Positions 1 to 10,826 of a DNA stretch of 64,000 nt are shown in pieces. The notes under the pieces are model-generated. The model was not told where the DNA came from. It made no database searches and was given only the letters and a program-made list of their open reading frames with translations. The DNA comes from Setoptus koraiensis. Taxonomy: Eukaryota > Arthropoda. A program made the position numbers and the translations under genes. The first letter of the stretch is position 1. Each line of letters opens with the position of its first letter. The stretch lies in NCBI GenBank assembly GCA_048013815.1, contig CM106586.1, positions 21,204,001 to 21,268,000 of the forward strand, given 5' to 3'.

Positions 1-995
1 TCACCATGTCCAAACATTATGAGAAATTATCATTGCCAATTGGGCCAATTGGGAATTTTGCTTGTTTGCTTGCCACTACTACAACTAGCTGATTGTCGCT
101 ACAACTACTAGCTCATCATGCCCAAACAAGATCTCTCCGTCTCATTGGACGTCTCATTGGGAGTCTCGTTGGACGTCTCATTGGGTGTCTCATTGAATCA
201 ATTACCAGATATCAATTATTACATACCAAGCACAAACAACAGCAAAACGCCTGTCCTATCCCAAACAAAGTGAGAATCGCCATAAACAGCACAGATTTAT
301 TTTATATTACTCGCCGCTGCTCATCACAAACCCTGTTACAGCTCACAACCAGTAACCTGTTACGTGTTGTATATATAATTATTATGTAATATGTAATATT
401 TAATATAAAATTATTATGTATAGTATCATTGTTGTTACCAATAATAAGCTCGGCCTGCTATTCAGTTCTGTCAGTTCGAATATTGGACAATTTTTTTAAG
501 AGAAACTTTTTTTCAACTTTTTCATCATTGTTCCTGAAGCGAACAAAGTTATTATTTGTAACGATTTGTAATTGTAATAATTGATTGTTGTTATTAATAT
601 TATTATTATTGATTTCGCAAACGATGCCATTCGACGCGATTCACAGTAAACATAGACAAACACACATTTCGAAACTCATCAACAATCTTCTGCCCTCACA
701 ACTGTCGTTGCGCAATCAGTTTTGACAGTTTTTTACTAGTGTGTTCAGTTTTTTGCATCGCTGTTGACATTAATTAAATCATAATTTTTGGCCAGACGAG
801 AGCGATTCTCTTCCCAATGATCGAGTCAATTTTTTAGCCGGCTCACACTGATTCCATATGGCCATTTGACGCGAATACTCAACTGTGCCCGTGGAATTCT
901 GTGCCTTGATTCTCATTTTGATGCTCGCTGATATCAACACAGCAGGAAAAAATATAAAAAAATGAAATATAAAAATTAGAAAATCGTTTATCGTG
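1..995. other. intergenic, no gene seen
   Basis: No reading frame with protein-like composition is visible on either strand. The stretch holds a 12-bp minisatellite (listed separately), a very AT-rich patch at about 365-420, and (ATT)-type runs near 590-612. If the minus-strand secreted peptide gene at 996-1355 has a second exon, it would lie here, but I cannot pick an acceptor with confidence. Confidence 0.6.
139..198. repeat. 12-bp minisatellite, 5 copies
   Basis: Five head-to-tail copies of a 12-base unit close to GTCTCATTGGAC, differing at one to three positions each. This is direct sequence observation; no function is implied. Confidence 0.9.
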
Positions 996-1355
996 TCAGT
1001 TTATATCAACGTAACTGTCAATTGACGCTTGTGACTTGTCGAAATGACCGAAATGAACACCGAACTTACCCGACGATTCGTGCTTGCCGTTTCCGATTGG
1101 CGTTTTCGCATGCTGGTGCGAGGCTAAATTTTCGCTCACCTGCCCGCTTGGCTCGCTGTCTTTTTTGTCAGTTTGAGCGCGCCAAAAGTCACAAACTTCG
1201 TAACAATCGTAGTCGCAATCGCCATAGTAGTCGCAACCAATGAGAAAGCAATCCCAATGACATATTTCCACTTGACCCTCGATTGGCTGAATGGAATTGG
1301 CGCCCATGCAAACAATTATCGCGACCAAGCTAAGAAATTTCAACGATTGATTCAT
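996..1355 (-). CDS. small secreted six-cysteine acidic peptide, unknown family
   Basis: The frame encodes 119 residues. It opens with a lysine-containing start and a hydrophobic stretch (about residues 5-20) that reads as a signal peptide, cleaved perhaps around residues 21-27. Six cysteines follow at residues 32, 36, 41, 47, 51 and 55 (spacing C-x3-C-x4-C-x5-C-x3-C-x3-C), embedded in Asp/Tyr-rich sequence, then a hydrophilic tail. Directly after codon 72 (genome position 1140) the minus strand reads CAG|GTGAGC, a strong splice donor, so the real protein may leave this frame there in phase 0 and continue in an exon at lower coordinates. The frame as shown ends at 996. I do not recognise the cysteine pattern as a named family. 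Extracellular localisation is inferred from the signal peptide only. Its divergent neighbour is the ABCB gene on the plus strand. Confidence 0.55.
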   Translation of the reverse strand: MNQSLKFLSLVAIIVCMGANSIQPIEGQVEICHWDCFLIGCDYYGDCDYDCYEVCDFWRAQTDKKDSEPSGQVSENLASHQHAKTPIGNGKHESSGKFGVHFGHFDKSQASIDSYVDIN

Positions 1356-2217
1356 TTTCTTTGATTATTCTTGTCTGTATCGATCTGTATTGTTAATTAT
1401 GCTGTTTGTATTGTTTCGCTGGATACAGCTGTTGTTTTTGAGCTTAAATATCACTTGCAACTTGCACTCATGAATGACTGACAAAGTGGCGACCAACTGA
1501 ATTGGATTTGTTCAAAGGTATAAATGAGATTTCGGAGGAAAATCTCGGCCTTTTATGGCGGCCAAACAAAAGAATCTGCCCAAGAGCTCAAACAACCATC
1601 CAGCCAGCATCAACGCCGGCCACAAACCAGCATCATGACTCAACAATGGCAATGACCTAGACCTTGGCAGGGTCAATGATGTCAGCGCAATCGTGGATAT
1701 GGCGATGTGGAGCTGTTAATTAATTTAAAAAGACATTAATTATTGATCAATATTGTTAATTATTATAATGAGCTAATTATCAATTCAGCAGGGCTCAGTC
1801 TGGTGCCCGCTCTTCTAGCGATGCCCGAAATACCCGAGAAATACCCGAGATTTTTCTACCCGAGACTTTTTTTTTCTGGCGAAAAATTTTCGCCAGAAAA
1901 AAGGGTTTTCAAAATTTCGCGCAGTGCGTACTGCTACGCGCAGTGCATAGGAAGGAAACTTTCATTTGTCATCATCTTGTTTTGTTACATTGTTTTGTAG
2001 ATGAAAATGATTTTTTCTCTTCAAGACTCACCTCAAGACACTTGAATTATATTTACATATTTGCCATTATTATCGTCACAGTTATTGTTATCATTATAGT
2101 TATTATTGTCATCACAGTTTATTATTATCGTCGCCCATCAATCGTCTTATTCAATCGTCTTATTAGATCGGCCCCTGTCAATAAGTTAATTAGACACACA
2201 CGAGCGTATTTAGTGAC
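1356..2217. other. divergent intergenic region between secreted peptide and ABCB genes
   Basis: This interval separates a minus-strand and a plus-strand gene and should hold both promoters. A TATAAAT motif on the plus strand lies near 1519. A degenerate palindromic cluster lies at about 1823-1946. A degenerate (ATT/GTT)n run occupies about 2045-2135, just before the ABCB start. On the minus strand GAG|GTGAGT (exon end at 2032) is a good donor that could belong to a 5' untranslated exon of the secreted peptide gene. None of these is proven. Confidence 0.45.
1823..1946. repeat. palindrome and direct-repeat cluster
   Basis: Three TACCCGAGA-like units (about 1830, 1842, 1857) precede a near-perfect palindrome at 1870-1902: two 16-base arms centred on CTGGCG/CGCCAG with a one-base spacer. 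They are followed by two direct copies of CGCGCAGTGC (1918-1927 and 1937-1946). It could be a remnant of a small non-coding DNA transposon (MITE-like) or simply a cruciform-prone site. No flanking target duplication was recognised. Confidence 0.6.
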
Positions 2218-5200
2218 ATGTCGTGTGAGGTGAAACCGGTGCCATTTATTAAATTATTCCAATATGCATCAGGCAGGGATTTGTTATTACTGTTATTGGC
2301 CAACGTTATGATTTTATATTCGTCTTTTAACATACCTCTCGTCAACATCGTGTACGGTCTTATGATGCGCACCATGAACGACTTTGTCGCCAACAGAGCA
2401 AAATTTCAGCAAGTGGCCCCCCAACAAACAAGCACGGACTTGAGCGGACAGCTGACAACATTGTTGACAACCGATAATTCATATCAACAGTCGGATTATA
2501 ACACGAGCAACTTGTTGGGGCCCAACCAGATGAACGGCTCGACGGAGCAGCCTAACAGCCTGGCCGAAGCCGAGCACTTATTCATGGATGAATCGTACAG
2601 ATTGTGCACGATAGTGATTGCGTTTGGCGTAACGCGATTGTTCACCCTTTACATTGGTCTGTTACTTTTTAATATTGCCGCCGCCAATCAGGCCCGTCGT
2701 GTCAAGATAATGTTCTTCAGGTCGCTGTTGCGCCAAGAAATCGAGTGGTTCGAATCGAACAGAACGGGCGATTTCGCTTACCGGCTCACAACGGATTTGA
2801 GCAAATTCGAGGACGGAATAGGCGAAAAAATAGCCCTGTGCCTGAATGCCCTGTTCGCCTGGATCGCCTCAGTGGTGTCCTCATTTTTCTACGGCTGGGA
2901 ACTGACGTTGGTGTGCCTCATACTGGTGCCATTCACCATTATTATCACCACCATCATTGCCGAAATACAAGCGAGTTACTCTATCAAGGAGAGCGCCGCT
3001 CTAAGCGGGGCCTTCGCAATCTGTCACGAAGTGCTGTCGTCCATACGCACCGTGTTCGCCTATTCGGGCCAACAAAAAGAGCACCAGCGCTTCCGGTTGG
3101 CCCTCGATCATGCCTACAAGCACGCTGTCAGGCGCAACATATTCTCTGGACTAAATTTGGGCTTCACCTGGATGTCGGGCTATCTCGGCTTTGCCATTTG
3201 TCTTTTGTACAGCACAAAATTTTACAATGTTACTGCGGGCGAACAGGCCGGCTACGACGAGGCGGCCATTATAACCATTTTGTGGAGCGCCGCCGGTTGC
3301 GTATTTCTACTCAACAGAATGATGCCCTTCATCGAGGTCATTCAGATGGCGCGCGGGTCCGCGGCAAACATTTTCAGCGTGATAGAACGTGACTCGAAAA
3401 TCGATGTCACCTCGTGCCACGGGCTCCGGCCCAAACATTTCGAGGCGCATGTAAATTTCGACCGGGTCTCATTTACCTATCCGGCCACGGGGGCGCCCGA
3501 TCAGACCGCCAGCCAAGAGAGCAACATGACCAACGAAAACAATGAAAACAACAGTTTCGGCCACTCGCAAGCCAGCTCGACAGCGGCACAGCACGACGGA
3601 CAGCGGGGCGGCGGCGGCGGCGGCCCGCCAACGGCCGCCGGGCCGGGCGGCAAACTGAACAACAACTGCAAGCACGAGCGCAAATCGCTCAGTCCCATCA
3701 GCAGCGGAAGTGGGTCTACGAGCACCACGGCCGAGCCGCAAGATGTGGCGGCGTCCTCTTCGTCGTGCCCGCCCACGCCCAGCACCAGTCAGCACACCCT
3801 GGCGGACGACGACGACTTGATAAACGACGACGACCACGACGACGACAACGACGACCAGCCGACAAACAACGCGCCCACCCTGGCGGACATTTGCATAGAG
3901 GTGAGGCCCGGCCAAACGGTGGCGCTGGTGGGCCCGTCGGGCAGCGGCAAGAGCACCGCGCTGTCGCTGTTGCAGCGCTTCTTTGAGATACAATCGGGCA
4001 CAATATCCATTGGCGGCTACGACATCAAGCAGCTCAATCTCGGCTGGTTGCGACAACAATTTGGCGTTGTCACCCAGGAGCCCGTGCTGTTCGACATGTC
4101 CATTGGCGACAACATACGACTGGGCGCCCGGCCCGGTCAGCTGGTGACGCAGCACGACATTGAGCTGGCGGCGCGCAGCGCAAACGCGCACTATTTCATT
4201 AAGCGGCTGCCCGCCGGGTACGACACGCGGGCCGGCACGCGCGGCATTCAGCTGTCGGGCGGCCAAAAGCAGCGCATTGCCATAGCGAGGGCGCTCATTC
4301 GGCAGCCCAAGATTTTGCTGCTGGACGAGGCCACATCGGCTCTGGATCTCGAGAGCGAGTCCATTGTGCAGCGGGCACTGGATCAGGCCCGCATAGGGCG
4401 CACCACGTTCATTGTGGCGCACCGGTTGTCGACGGTGCGCAACGCGGACAAAATTGTCGTCTTTGACAGGGGCACCATTGTGGACAGCGGCACCCACGAG
4501 GAGCTCATACAGAGGCGTGGCTTGTACTATCAGATAAACGCGCAACAGAAGCACGGACTGGATTTGGTGGCGCCGGGCGGCGGCGGCCCGGGCAGCATTA
4601 GGCGTAACTCGTTGCTGGACTCGCTGCGGGACACGCGCGAATCGCGCTCCCTGTCCATATATTCGACGGGCGCGTCGACCGCGTGCGGCAAATATGTCGG
4701 CTTCGGGGCTGCGGGTCACGGCGGAAATGGGGAGGGTCTGAGCGACGCCGATCAGCACGGCAGCAGCCTGCATCATCAGCAGGCCGAAGAGGAGCGCTCG
4801 TTTGCGGCGGCGGGCAGCGGACTGTACGCGGGTTTGCGCTGCGACGATCTGCTGGCGGCCGGCGACATGACGGCGGCGGCGGCGGCCGGCGATCATCACT
4901 GCCCGGCCGACCCGAAGGACGGGATGGGCTGGCCCGAGGGCGCGGGCGAGTCGCTGCCGCTGATGGACGCGCACGGGCGGCGCGTCCGCAACCTGTCCGT
5001 GTGGGCAATTTTGCGCTTCATCAAACCCAACGTGACCTTTACAACGATCGGCATAGCCACCTCGCTGCTCATGGGCCTGTGCATACCCATATCGGCCATT
5101 ATAATAGGCGACATTGCCAATTTGTTTTCCACCGACGATCCGGATAAAATACGGCACGGACTGTACACGCACGGCCTGTTGTACATGGTTCTGGCGGGTT

Positions 5201-6939
5201 TTGCGCTCGCCATAAGCTTCGTGCAAGTGCTCACCTTCGGTACGGCCGGCGAGCGCATTGGGGTACATTTGCGGCTGGGCGGATTTCAGGCCATTCTGCG
5301 GCGCAACATAACCTGGTTCGACAATAGACGCAACAGCCCGGGCTCGCTGTGCGCCCGACTAGCGTCCGACGTGGGCAACGTGCAAACCATAACCGGAAGT
5401 CGGACAGCGGTCATATTTCAGTCGGTGAGCATACTGGCCACAACGCTCATATTTGCCATTTATTTCAATATAAAATTTAGCTCATTGTGTGCACTGTTTG
5501 TGGCCATACTACTCATGACCACCGTGTTACAAGCACATTATGCGGGCAAACTGACCGTTAGCAATCGCGAATTTGACTCAAACATCGGCAAAATAGTGCT
5601 AGAGTCATCGGCCAACATTAAGACAGTGGTCAGTTTGCACCAAGAGGAATATTTCATCAGGCGCTTCGAGCAAATGCTGCACACGGACAGGCGCAGCTTT
5701 AAGCTGGACAACCACATCCGGTTGCTCATGGAGAGCCTCAAGTACGCCATGACGGCCATCTCGAAGGGCTCGGCCTTTTACTTTGCGGCGCGCATGCTGC
5801 TCCGCAACGAGATCACCATAGACGTCATCTTCAAGCTCATAGAGATCATCCTGTACGGGCTCACCGAGGCCTCCAAGAGCCTCATTTTCATCAGCGATCT
5901 GGAGAAGGCGCGCCGGGGCGCACAGAACCTCTACAAGCTCATATATACGGAACAGTATTACGACTTGGAGTCGCCCTACAGCACCAACAACAACAACAGC
6001 CAGTATCCGTTTGAGCGCGACGCCAACGTGAAAATACTCATGAACAACAGCAAAAACCAACAGTCTGTCGAGCGCCACAAGTGGCCGTCGCAATTGTTTG
6101 TCAGCATGCTCAGCCAGCAGCGGCAGCAACTCGCCAATGCGCCAGCAAAAATTATACACAATCCCAACTATTACGATAACACTCCGTGTCAGGGCAATAT
6201 TCACTTTGAGAATGTTAGCTTCGCCTACCCGACTAGACCGGGCGACACCATATTGCGCTCGCTAAATGTCGACATACCCGCGGGCAAGTCCATTGCGCTA
6301 GTGGGTAGATCGGGTTGCGGCAAATCTACCATTGTGCAACTGCTCGAATGTTTCTATCAGCACTCACAAGGTGTCATCACGCTGGACGGAAACGATTTGC
6401 GCCACTTACCTGTTGAATGGTTGCGCAAACAAATAGCGCTGGTCAGTCAGGAGCCAACGTTGTTGAGTTACACTATTGGCGACAATATTCGTTATGGTGA
6501 CAATTCGCGTCATGTGCCCCACGACGAAGTTGTCAAGGCCGCACAAACGGCACAAATACACGAATTTATTATGTCACTTCCGGATGGCTACGACACTAAA
6601 TTGAGCGAGGCCAACAGTATGCAATTGAGCGGGGGCCAAAAGCAACGGATTGCCATTGCCAGGGCGCTCGTTCGCCAGGCGCCCATTATGGTGTTTGACG
6701 AGGCAACGTCGGCGCTAGATACCAAGAGCGAGCACATTGTTCAGCGGGCCCTCGAGCAGGCTCAGCTGGGCAAAACGTCCATAATGATTGCGCACAGATT
6801 GTCCACTATTAAAAATGCCGACCGGATATTGGTGCTCAAGGATGGCCTTGTCATAGAGCAGGGCACCCATCAGGAATTGTTGGAGCGGCGCGCCGAATAT
6901 TACCGCCTGTTTAAGAACCAATCAACTTTAAATAAATAA
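2218..6939 (+). CDS. full-length ABCB (P-glycoprotein-type) multidrug transporter
   Basis: A single open frame of 1573 residues with the order TMD1-NBD1-linker-TMD2-NBD2 of full ABCB1-like exporters, which use ATP to pump hydrophobic compounds across the plasma membrane. An in-frame stop at 2191 makes this the first ATG. NBD1: A-loop Tyr421, Walker A 572-580, Q-loop Gln620, LSGGQ 679-683, Walker B Asp703 and catalytic Glu704, H-loop His735. NBD2: A-loop Tyr1337, Walker A from 1363, LSGGQ 1470-1474, Asp1494/Glu1495, His1526. Both ATP sites therefore look competent. About six hydrophobic helices precede each NBD, and the first extracellular loop carries Asn-X-Ser/Thr sites. Unusual: about 130 low-complexity residues (about 424-552; poly-Gly, Ser/Thr, Asp/Asn) lie between A-loop and Walker A of NBD1, and a linker of about 150 residues (778-928) is Gly/Ala-rich with RRNS-type phosphosites. 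Family is certain; orthology within ABCB is not resolved. Confidence 0.95.
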   Translation: MSCEVKPVPFIKLFQYASGRDLLLLLLANVMILYSSFNIPLVNIVYGLMMRTMNDFVANRAKFQQVAPQQTSTDLSGQLTTLLTTDNSYQQSDYNTSNLLGPNQMNGSTEQPNSLAEAEHLFMDESYRLCTIVIAFGVTRLFTLYIGLLLFNIAAANQARRVKIMFFRSLLRQEIEWFESNRTGDFAYRLTTDLSKFEDGIGEKIALCLNALFAWIASVVSSFFYGWELTLVCLILVPFTIIITTIIAEIQASYSIKESAALSGAFAICHEVLSSIRTVFAYSGQQKEHQRFRLALDHAYKHAVRRNIFSGLNLGFTWMSGYLGFAICLLYSTKFYNVTAGEQAGYDEAAIITILWSAAGCVFLLNRMMPFIEVIQMARGSAANIFSVIERDSKIDVTSCHGLRPKHFEAHVNFDRVSFTYPATGAPDQTASQESNMTNENNENNSFGHSQASSTAAQHDGQRGGGGGGPPTAAGPGGKLNNNCKHERKSLSPISSGSGSTSTTAEPQDVAASSSSCPPTPSTSQHTLADDDDLINDDDHDDDNDDQPTNNAPTLADICIEVRPGQTVALVGPSGSGKSTALSLLQRFFEIQSGTISIGGYDIKQLNLGWLRQQFGVVTQEPVLFDMSIGDNIRLGARPGQLVTQHDIELAARSANAHYFIKRLPAGYDTRAGTRGIQLSGGQKQRIAIARALIRQPKILLLDEATSALDLESESIVQRALDQARIGRTTFIVAHRLSTVRNADKIVVFDRGTIVDSGTHEELIQRRGLYYQINAQQKHGLDLVAPGGGGPGSIRRNSLLDSLRDTRESRSLSIYSTGASTACGKYVGFGAAGHGGNGEGLSDADQHGSSLHHQQAEEERSFAAAGSGLYAGLRCDDLLAAGDMTAAAAAGDHHCPADPKDGMGWPEGAGESLPLMDAHGRRVRNLSVWAILRFIKPNVTFTTIGIATSLLMGLCIPISAIIIGDIANLFSTDDPDKIRHGLYTHGLLYMVLAGFALAISFVQVLTFGTAGERIGVHLRLGGFQAILRRNITWFDNRRNSPGSLCARLASDVGNVQTITGSRTAVIFQSVSILATTLIFAIYFNIKFSSLCALFVAILLMTTVLQAHYAGKLTVSNREFDSNIGKIVLESSANIKTVVSLHQEEYFIRRFEQMLHTDRRSFKLDNHIRLLMESLKYAMTAISKGSAFYFAARMLLRNEITIDVIFKLIEIILYGLTEASKSLIFISDLEKARRGAQNLYKLIYTEQYYDLESPYSTNNNNSQYPFERDANVKILMNNSKNQQSVERHKWPSQLFVSMLSQQRQQLANAPAKIIHNPNYYDNTPCQGNIHFENVSFAYPTRPGDTILRSLNVDIPAGKSIALVGRSGCGKSTIVQLLECFYQHSQGVITLDGNDLRHLPVEWLRKQIALVSQEPTLLSYTIGDNIRYGDNSRHVPHDEVVKAAQTAQIHEFIMSLPDGYDTKLSEANSMQLSGGQKQRIAIARALVRQAPIMVFDEATSALDTKSEHIVQRALEQAQLGKTSIMIAHRLSTIKNADRILVLKDGLVIEQGTHQELLERRAEYYRLFKNQSTLNK

Positions 6940-7075
6940 ATTACACTATGCAATACATACTAATAACATAATAAATACTATAATAAATAATATAACAAAT
7001 AATATAATTAATAATATAATAAATAATAAAGGTTAGTTAGTTAAGTTAAAAGTTAGTTAAATTAATAAACAGATG
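6931..7075 (+). terminator. ABCB 3' end with several poly(A) signals
   Basis: AATAAA occurs at 6931 and 6935 (overlapping the stop codon), at 6970 and several more times in an AT-rich run of AATAATATAA-type repeats to about 7030. A GTTAG-repeat tract (GGTTAGTTAGTTAAG) follows and could act as the downstream U/GU-rich element. The true cleavage site cannot be chosen from sequence. Confidence 0.55.
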
Positions 7076-9048
7076 ATACACTTAGGAACAGGCAGTTCTC
7101 TCGCACGCTGCGCGCCCAATTGCAATTTCCGCCCGGGCCCCATCTCGCTCAGGCGATTCGCTTGCCAGTTATTTACCTTATCCCTATGCGCCCCTCTTGC
7201 CTTGCTCCTCACACGCCCAGGGATTGAGTCACTCAATTTGAGTGTGCTCAAACCCGAAAAGAGCAACCAGATATGGAGCTCAACAGAGTGATAACGGTCT
7301 AATTAAATCTCCAAATGTCCAGATCGGGGCCGTTCCGTCATTTCGGGGCCGCTTCTTGAGGAGGCTTTCGCGGGCCTGGTCGACTGTCGAACAACGAAAG
7401 TGTCCGCTGTCCAAATGTCAAACGGCCGTGTCATTCTGCAGAGAGATAAGACAACAATGGTCCGGCCCGGCGCGGTTTGCTTGAGGCGCAGTGTATGTTT
7501 CAAATATGTGAGTCCTGTGCACCGGCCCACAAGCCCATCAACCGGATCAGTTCTGGCCGCCGACAAACGAAACCAACTCGTGCGCCCAATAAAGGTCATT
7601 ACAAAATGAGGCCACAGAAGAAAGAGAGAGAGAGAGAGAGCGATGCTATTGATAATGACAATATTGTCCTATTCTTTAATTGATGAGCCCTCTCGCGCGC
7701 CACCCAAAAGCGGCTCAGCAGGTGAAATGGGGTCCCAGATAATGGCCTGTCACGGCGTGCGGGCCAGCCGGCAGACGGAGGACGATACGCGCACAATGCA
7801 CAATCGACTCACAACCATCGCCATAAAGCCAACCGATAGCCAGAAAGATAAAATGTTGTGTGATGGGCGAGATAATTTAATGTTGTCTCGCCGGCGTTGC
7901 GTAACAACAACAACAGCAACAACAACAACTGGCTGCGAATGGAAGTTGGCAAGATAAGCAACTAAGAATAATGATGGGCCAAAGTGGAGCAGACCAGAAT
8001 GAAATGAATTAAATGAAAATAGATATAAATTCTGCGGGACCCGCTAGTGATATTACAGAGAGTTTGTGAGAGTACACACAAAAGAACAATGGCTGTTTCA
8101 ATTGGCACACACACACAAACATCACTGGCAAGCGCTCAAACAAGACATACGATGCTTGACGGTCATCATCATTTGGTGGCCGTCGAGCCATTTTTCATTG
8201 GCTCGGCCAGGCTAGATTGGGTGGCCCAATGGAGAGGCAAGCGCGTCCAGAGACAAGCAGCAATCAAAGGATAATCACGTTCTCTCGGCCGCCACCAGCA
8301 CCGTGAGGCGAGCAACGTATTTCGAATGGGGCGTAATTTGGGGCGCATTCGCCATTTCGGTGACTTTTATTCAATGTTACAACCGAGCGTAATAGATGGG
8401 GGCCACTTATACATTAAGCATTATTGTTATTGTAATGATATATAAATAGCTTCCTTTTCCAATTTAAATATCTGGGCTCTTCGTCTTGAAATATGACAAG
8501 CGGCTCATTATGGCAGCATTATGGCAGCACAAATACTGCCACTTGGCACTGAATATGTGTAATTCGCAATGCGGCTCGGGTGTAAATTCGGCCGGATATT
8601 TAAATGTTTTACTATTGTGCACGCGAGGTAATTCTGTTGGGCGCCTATTTAAACTCTCCGAGTGACTGTCACATTGTGACGGGACGGAACTCTCACGATC
8701 ACAGTCACTCAAACACTCAAACGACAAACAAATCTTGAAATGTGCGGGGTTTTTAGCAACCATTCGGAAAGCATCAGCATTCAGTTCTTTCGCCATTTTA
8801 TACACGAAAAACTGAATTTGGCGACTTTCGTGGTTTTTACCCAACAAACCGGAAAACAAATAGAAGACAACAAATAGAGAAGGCTTGCCACTCGCCTAGC
8901 TGCCGTCGCTAGCTTGTTTCGGCTCGGGTGCTTGGTTCGGAAGAGGCCCGATCGCACCGCCGTGTCGGTCCAATTCATATGTTCGTATGTATGCCAACTA
9001 GTTGTGGCAGCATAATCGCTTTTGTAGCAACAACACGCTCACTACGTG

Positions 9049-9112
9049 ATTTCGGGCGCGATTTCGGACGCGGAATCAAGATTTCGGGCGCAATTTCGGA
9101 CGCGAAATCAAG
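9049..9112. repeat. 32-bp tandem duplication
   Basis: Two adjacent 32-base copies differ at only two positions. Each copy is itself made of two similar halves beginning ATTTCGG(G/A)CGC. Confidence 0.9.
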
Positions 9113-9697
9113 AAATGAACTACTGGGCAGCACCAAAAAATAACAGAGTAATAAAACAAAAATCGGCAAAACAATATCGCCCAACCCTTGCCGACATTGT
9201 TCGGCCCCGTTCGGCTGGCCGGGCGCCCATATCGGGCCACGTGACTCGTAGCGGTCTTGTTAGACGATGGACGATGATGATCTCGCAAAACTATTAATCT
9301 ATGTGTGAGACGAACCAATGAGGCCAGCGCGTTGTTTGGCGATTAGTTGCTCGGACAGCGGCACGGATCAACAGCAACAACAAGAGAGCGCGTTGTTGTT
9401 GTTGTTGCTGTTGCTGATCATTATCGAAGATAAATTAGTCAGTAGTAATTTCTGCATGATTGAACAATTTTATGCATTTGATGCAATAATTTCTGCTTCT
9501 CACTCGCGGCAGCACCAGCGCCCATTAAGGGGCCGCAATTATCGCTGTCGTTGTGCAGTGTCTCAAAAGTAGTAGTACAGATCGCTGGAATCGAAATCAT
9601 TTTGAATTGATGTCATCACTCAGATATTGTCCGTTGGGCCCTCGCTTGGGCGCTTGCACGGCCTGTTTAGCTTGATACGACATTATTGTGTAACTGT

Positions 9698-9790
9698 TTC
9701 GTTTCGTTGCGTCTCGTTTCGTTTCGTCTCGTCTAGTTTGGTTCCGTTTGGTTCCGTTTGAGACCGTCTGGTTCCGTTCCGTTCCGTTAG
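9698..9790. repeat. pentanucleotide repeat tract
   Basis: Imperfect GTTTC units grade into GTTCC/GTTTG units over roughly 90 bases. Simple-sequence expansion; no other content seen. Confidence 0.8.
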
Positions 9791-10310
9791 GCCCGTCGCT
9801 CACGCTGGCAATGATTAAGGGCGGTCATAAGCCAAATTGTGTGTCATCACTTATTGCGCAACACTACCGCTATACAATCTGTGTGTGCTCTCTAGTGGCG
9901 CAATTCAATTTATTTATTAGACAAATGACTTTGGCCACATCAACGGCTAATGTCCAGACAAGCGACTACTATTACCGTAATAGAAGTCGCTAGTATCACG
10001 CAACAAACACGGTTGCGCCAAGCTAGCGGAATCATATTATCTTGCTGGCTGCAGCAGCGGCAGCAGCCAGCTACATGTAAGCGTACACCGTGGCGCTGAG
10101 GCCAGTATGTTGCAATGAAATACGAATCGACAGTATCAAAGCGAATCATTAGTAGATATAAAGATACGCTACAAATACGCTGGCTAGCTGGCTGGCCGGC
10201 AATGGTCATCTACATAGACATTATACATTATTACATGCAGCATATTCATTGGTTGTGTTAGCATGAGTGTGCACCATTATTATGTAACTGTCGGGCCCCG
10301 CGATTTGTAT

Positions 10311-10344
10311 TTGGCTGGCGCCTGTCACCAGTGGCGCCAGCCAA
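10311..10344. repeat. perfect 12-bp stem-loop
   Basis: TTGGCTGGCGCC and its exact reverse complement flank a 10-base loop. There is no poly-T tail or gene boundary next to it, so its role is unknown. Confidence 0.85.
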
Positions 10345-10767
10345 ACTAAAGACCACTTAACATTTCCGTTAGTTGTGTGTAGCTACTGTCAACTGGCCTT
10401 TTTAACCATCTACAAAAACAACAACCACTGCTAATACTAATTCAAGTGGTGCTAGTTGACTAACTTTATCTCTACACAGACTCATGTCCAAACTGGACAC
10501 TAACAAGTGAGTCGTAAGACCAAGTTAGAGAGAGAGTCGCCTAGCCAGTGAATTAAACAATATCTAGTGACCGGAACAAAACTAATAAATAAACACAAGA
10601 GCAGCTATGCTCACTTTGTCTCAAGAGAGCAACAACGGCTTAATTACACCCGAACAACAAATCTTTTGGCTCAGGCCCCTCACTACCTTGGCGCCCCGAC
10701 TACAGATGGTAGAAATAGTAGCAAAAAGTTGTTACTGATCCTTGCCTCGGAGTTCCGGTGGAAACCT

Positions 10768-10826
10768 CCACTTTCGTCCACTTTCGTCCACTTTCCCCCA
10801 CTTTCATCCACTTTCGTCCACTTTCT
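10768..10826. repeat. 10-bp minisatellite, about 6 copies
   Basis: Head-to-tail copies of CCACTTTCGT with single substitutions (CCC or CAT in place of CGT). Confidence 0.9.

Larger units (their letters stand above)
7076..10310. other. intergenic, no gene supported
   Basis: Reading frames here are short and without recognisable domains. Contents: a (GA)n run at 7623-7640, CAACAA-rich sequence near 7905-7930, a TATAAATA motif at 8441-8448, a 32-bp tandem duplication at 9049-9112, and pentameric GTTTC/GTTCC repeats at about 9698-9790. The 131-residue minus frame at 8464-8859 shows no motif. Confidence 0.5.

Noticed and set aside
3469-5268. 599-codon minus-strand frame
   Set aside because: It lies wholly antisense to ABCB, is full of Arg/Ala/Val/Gly from GC-rich third positions and has no domain, so it is a shadow of the sense gene.
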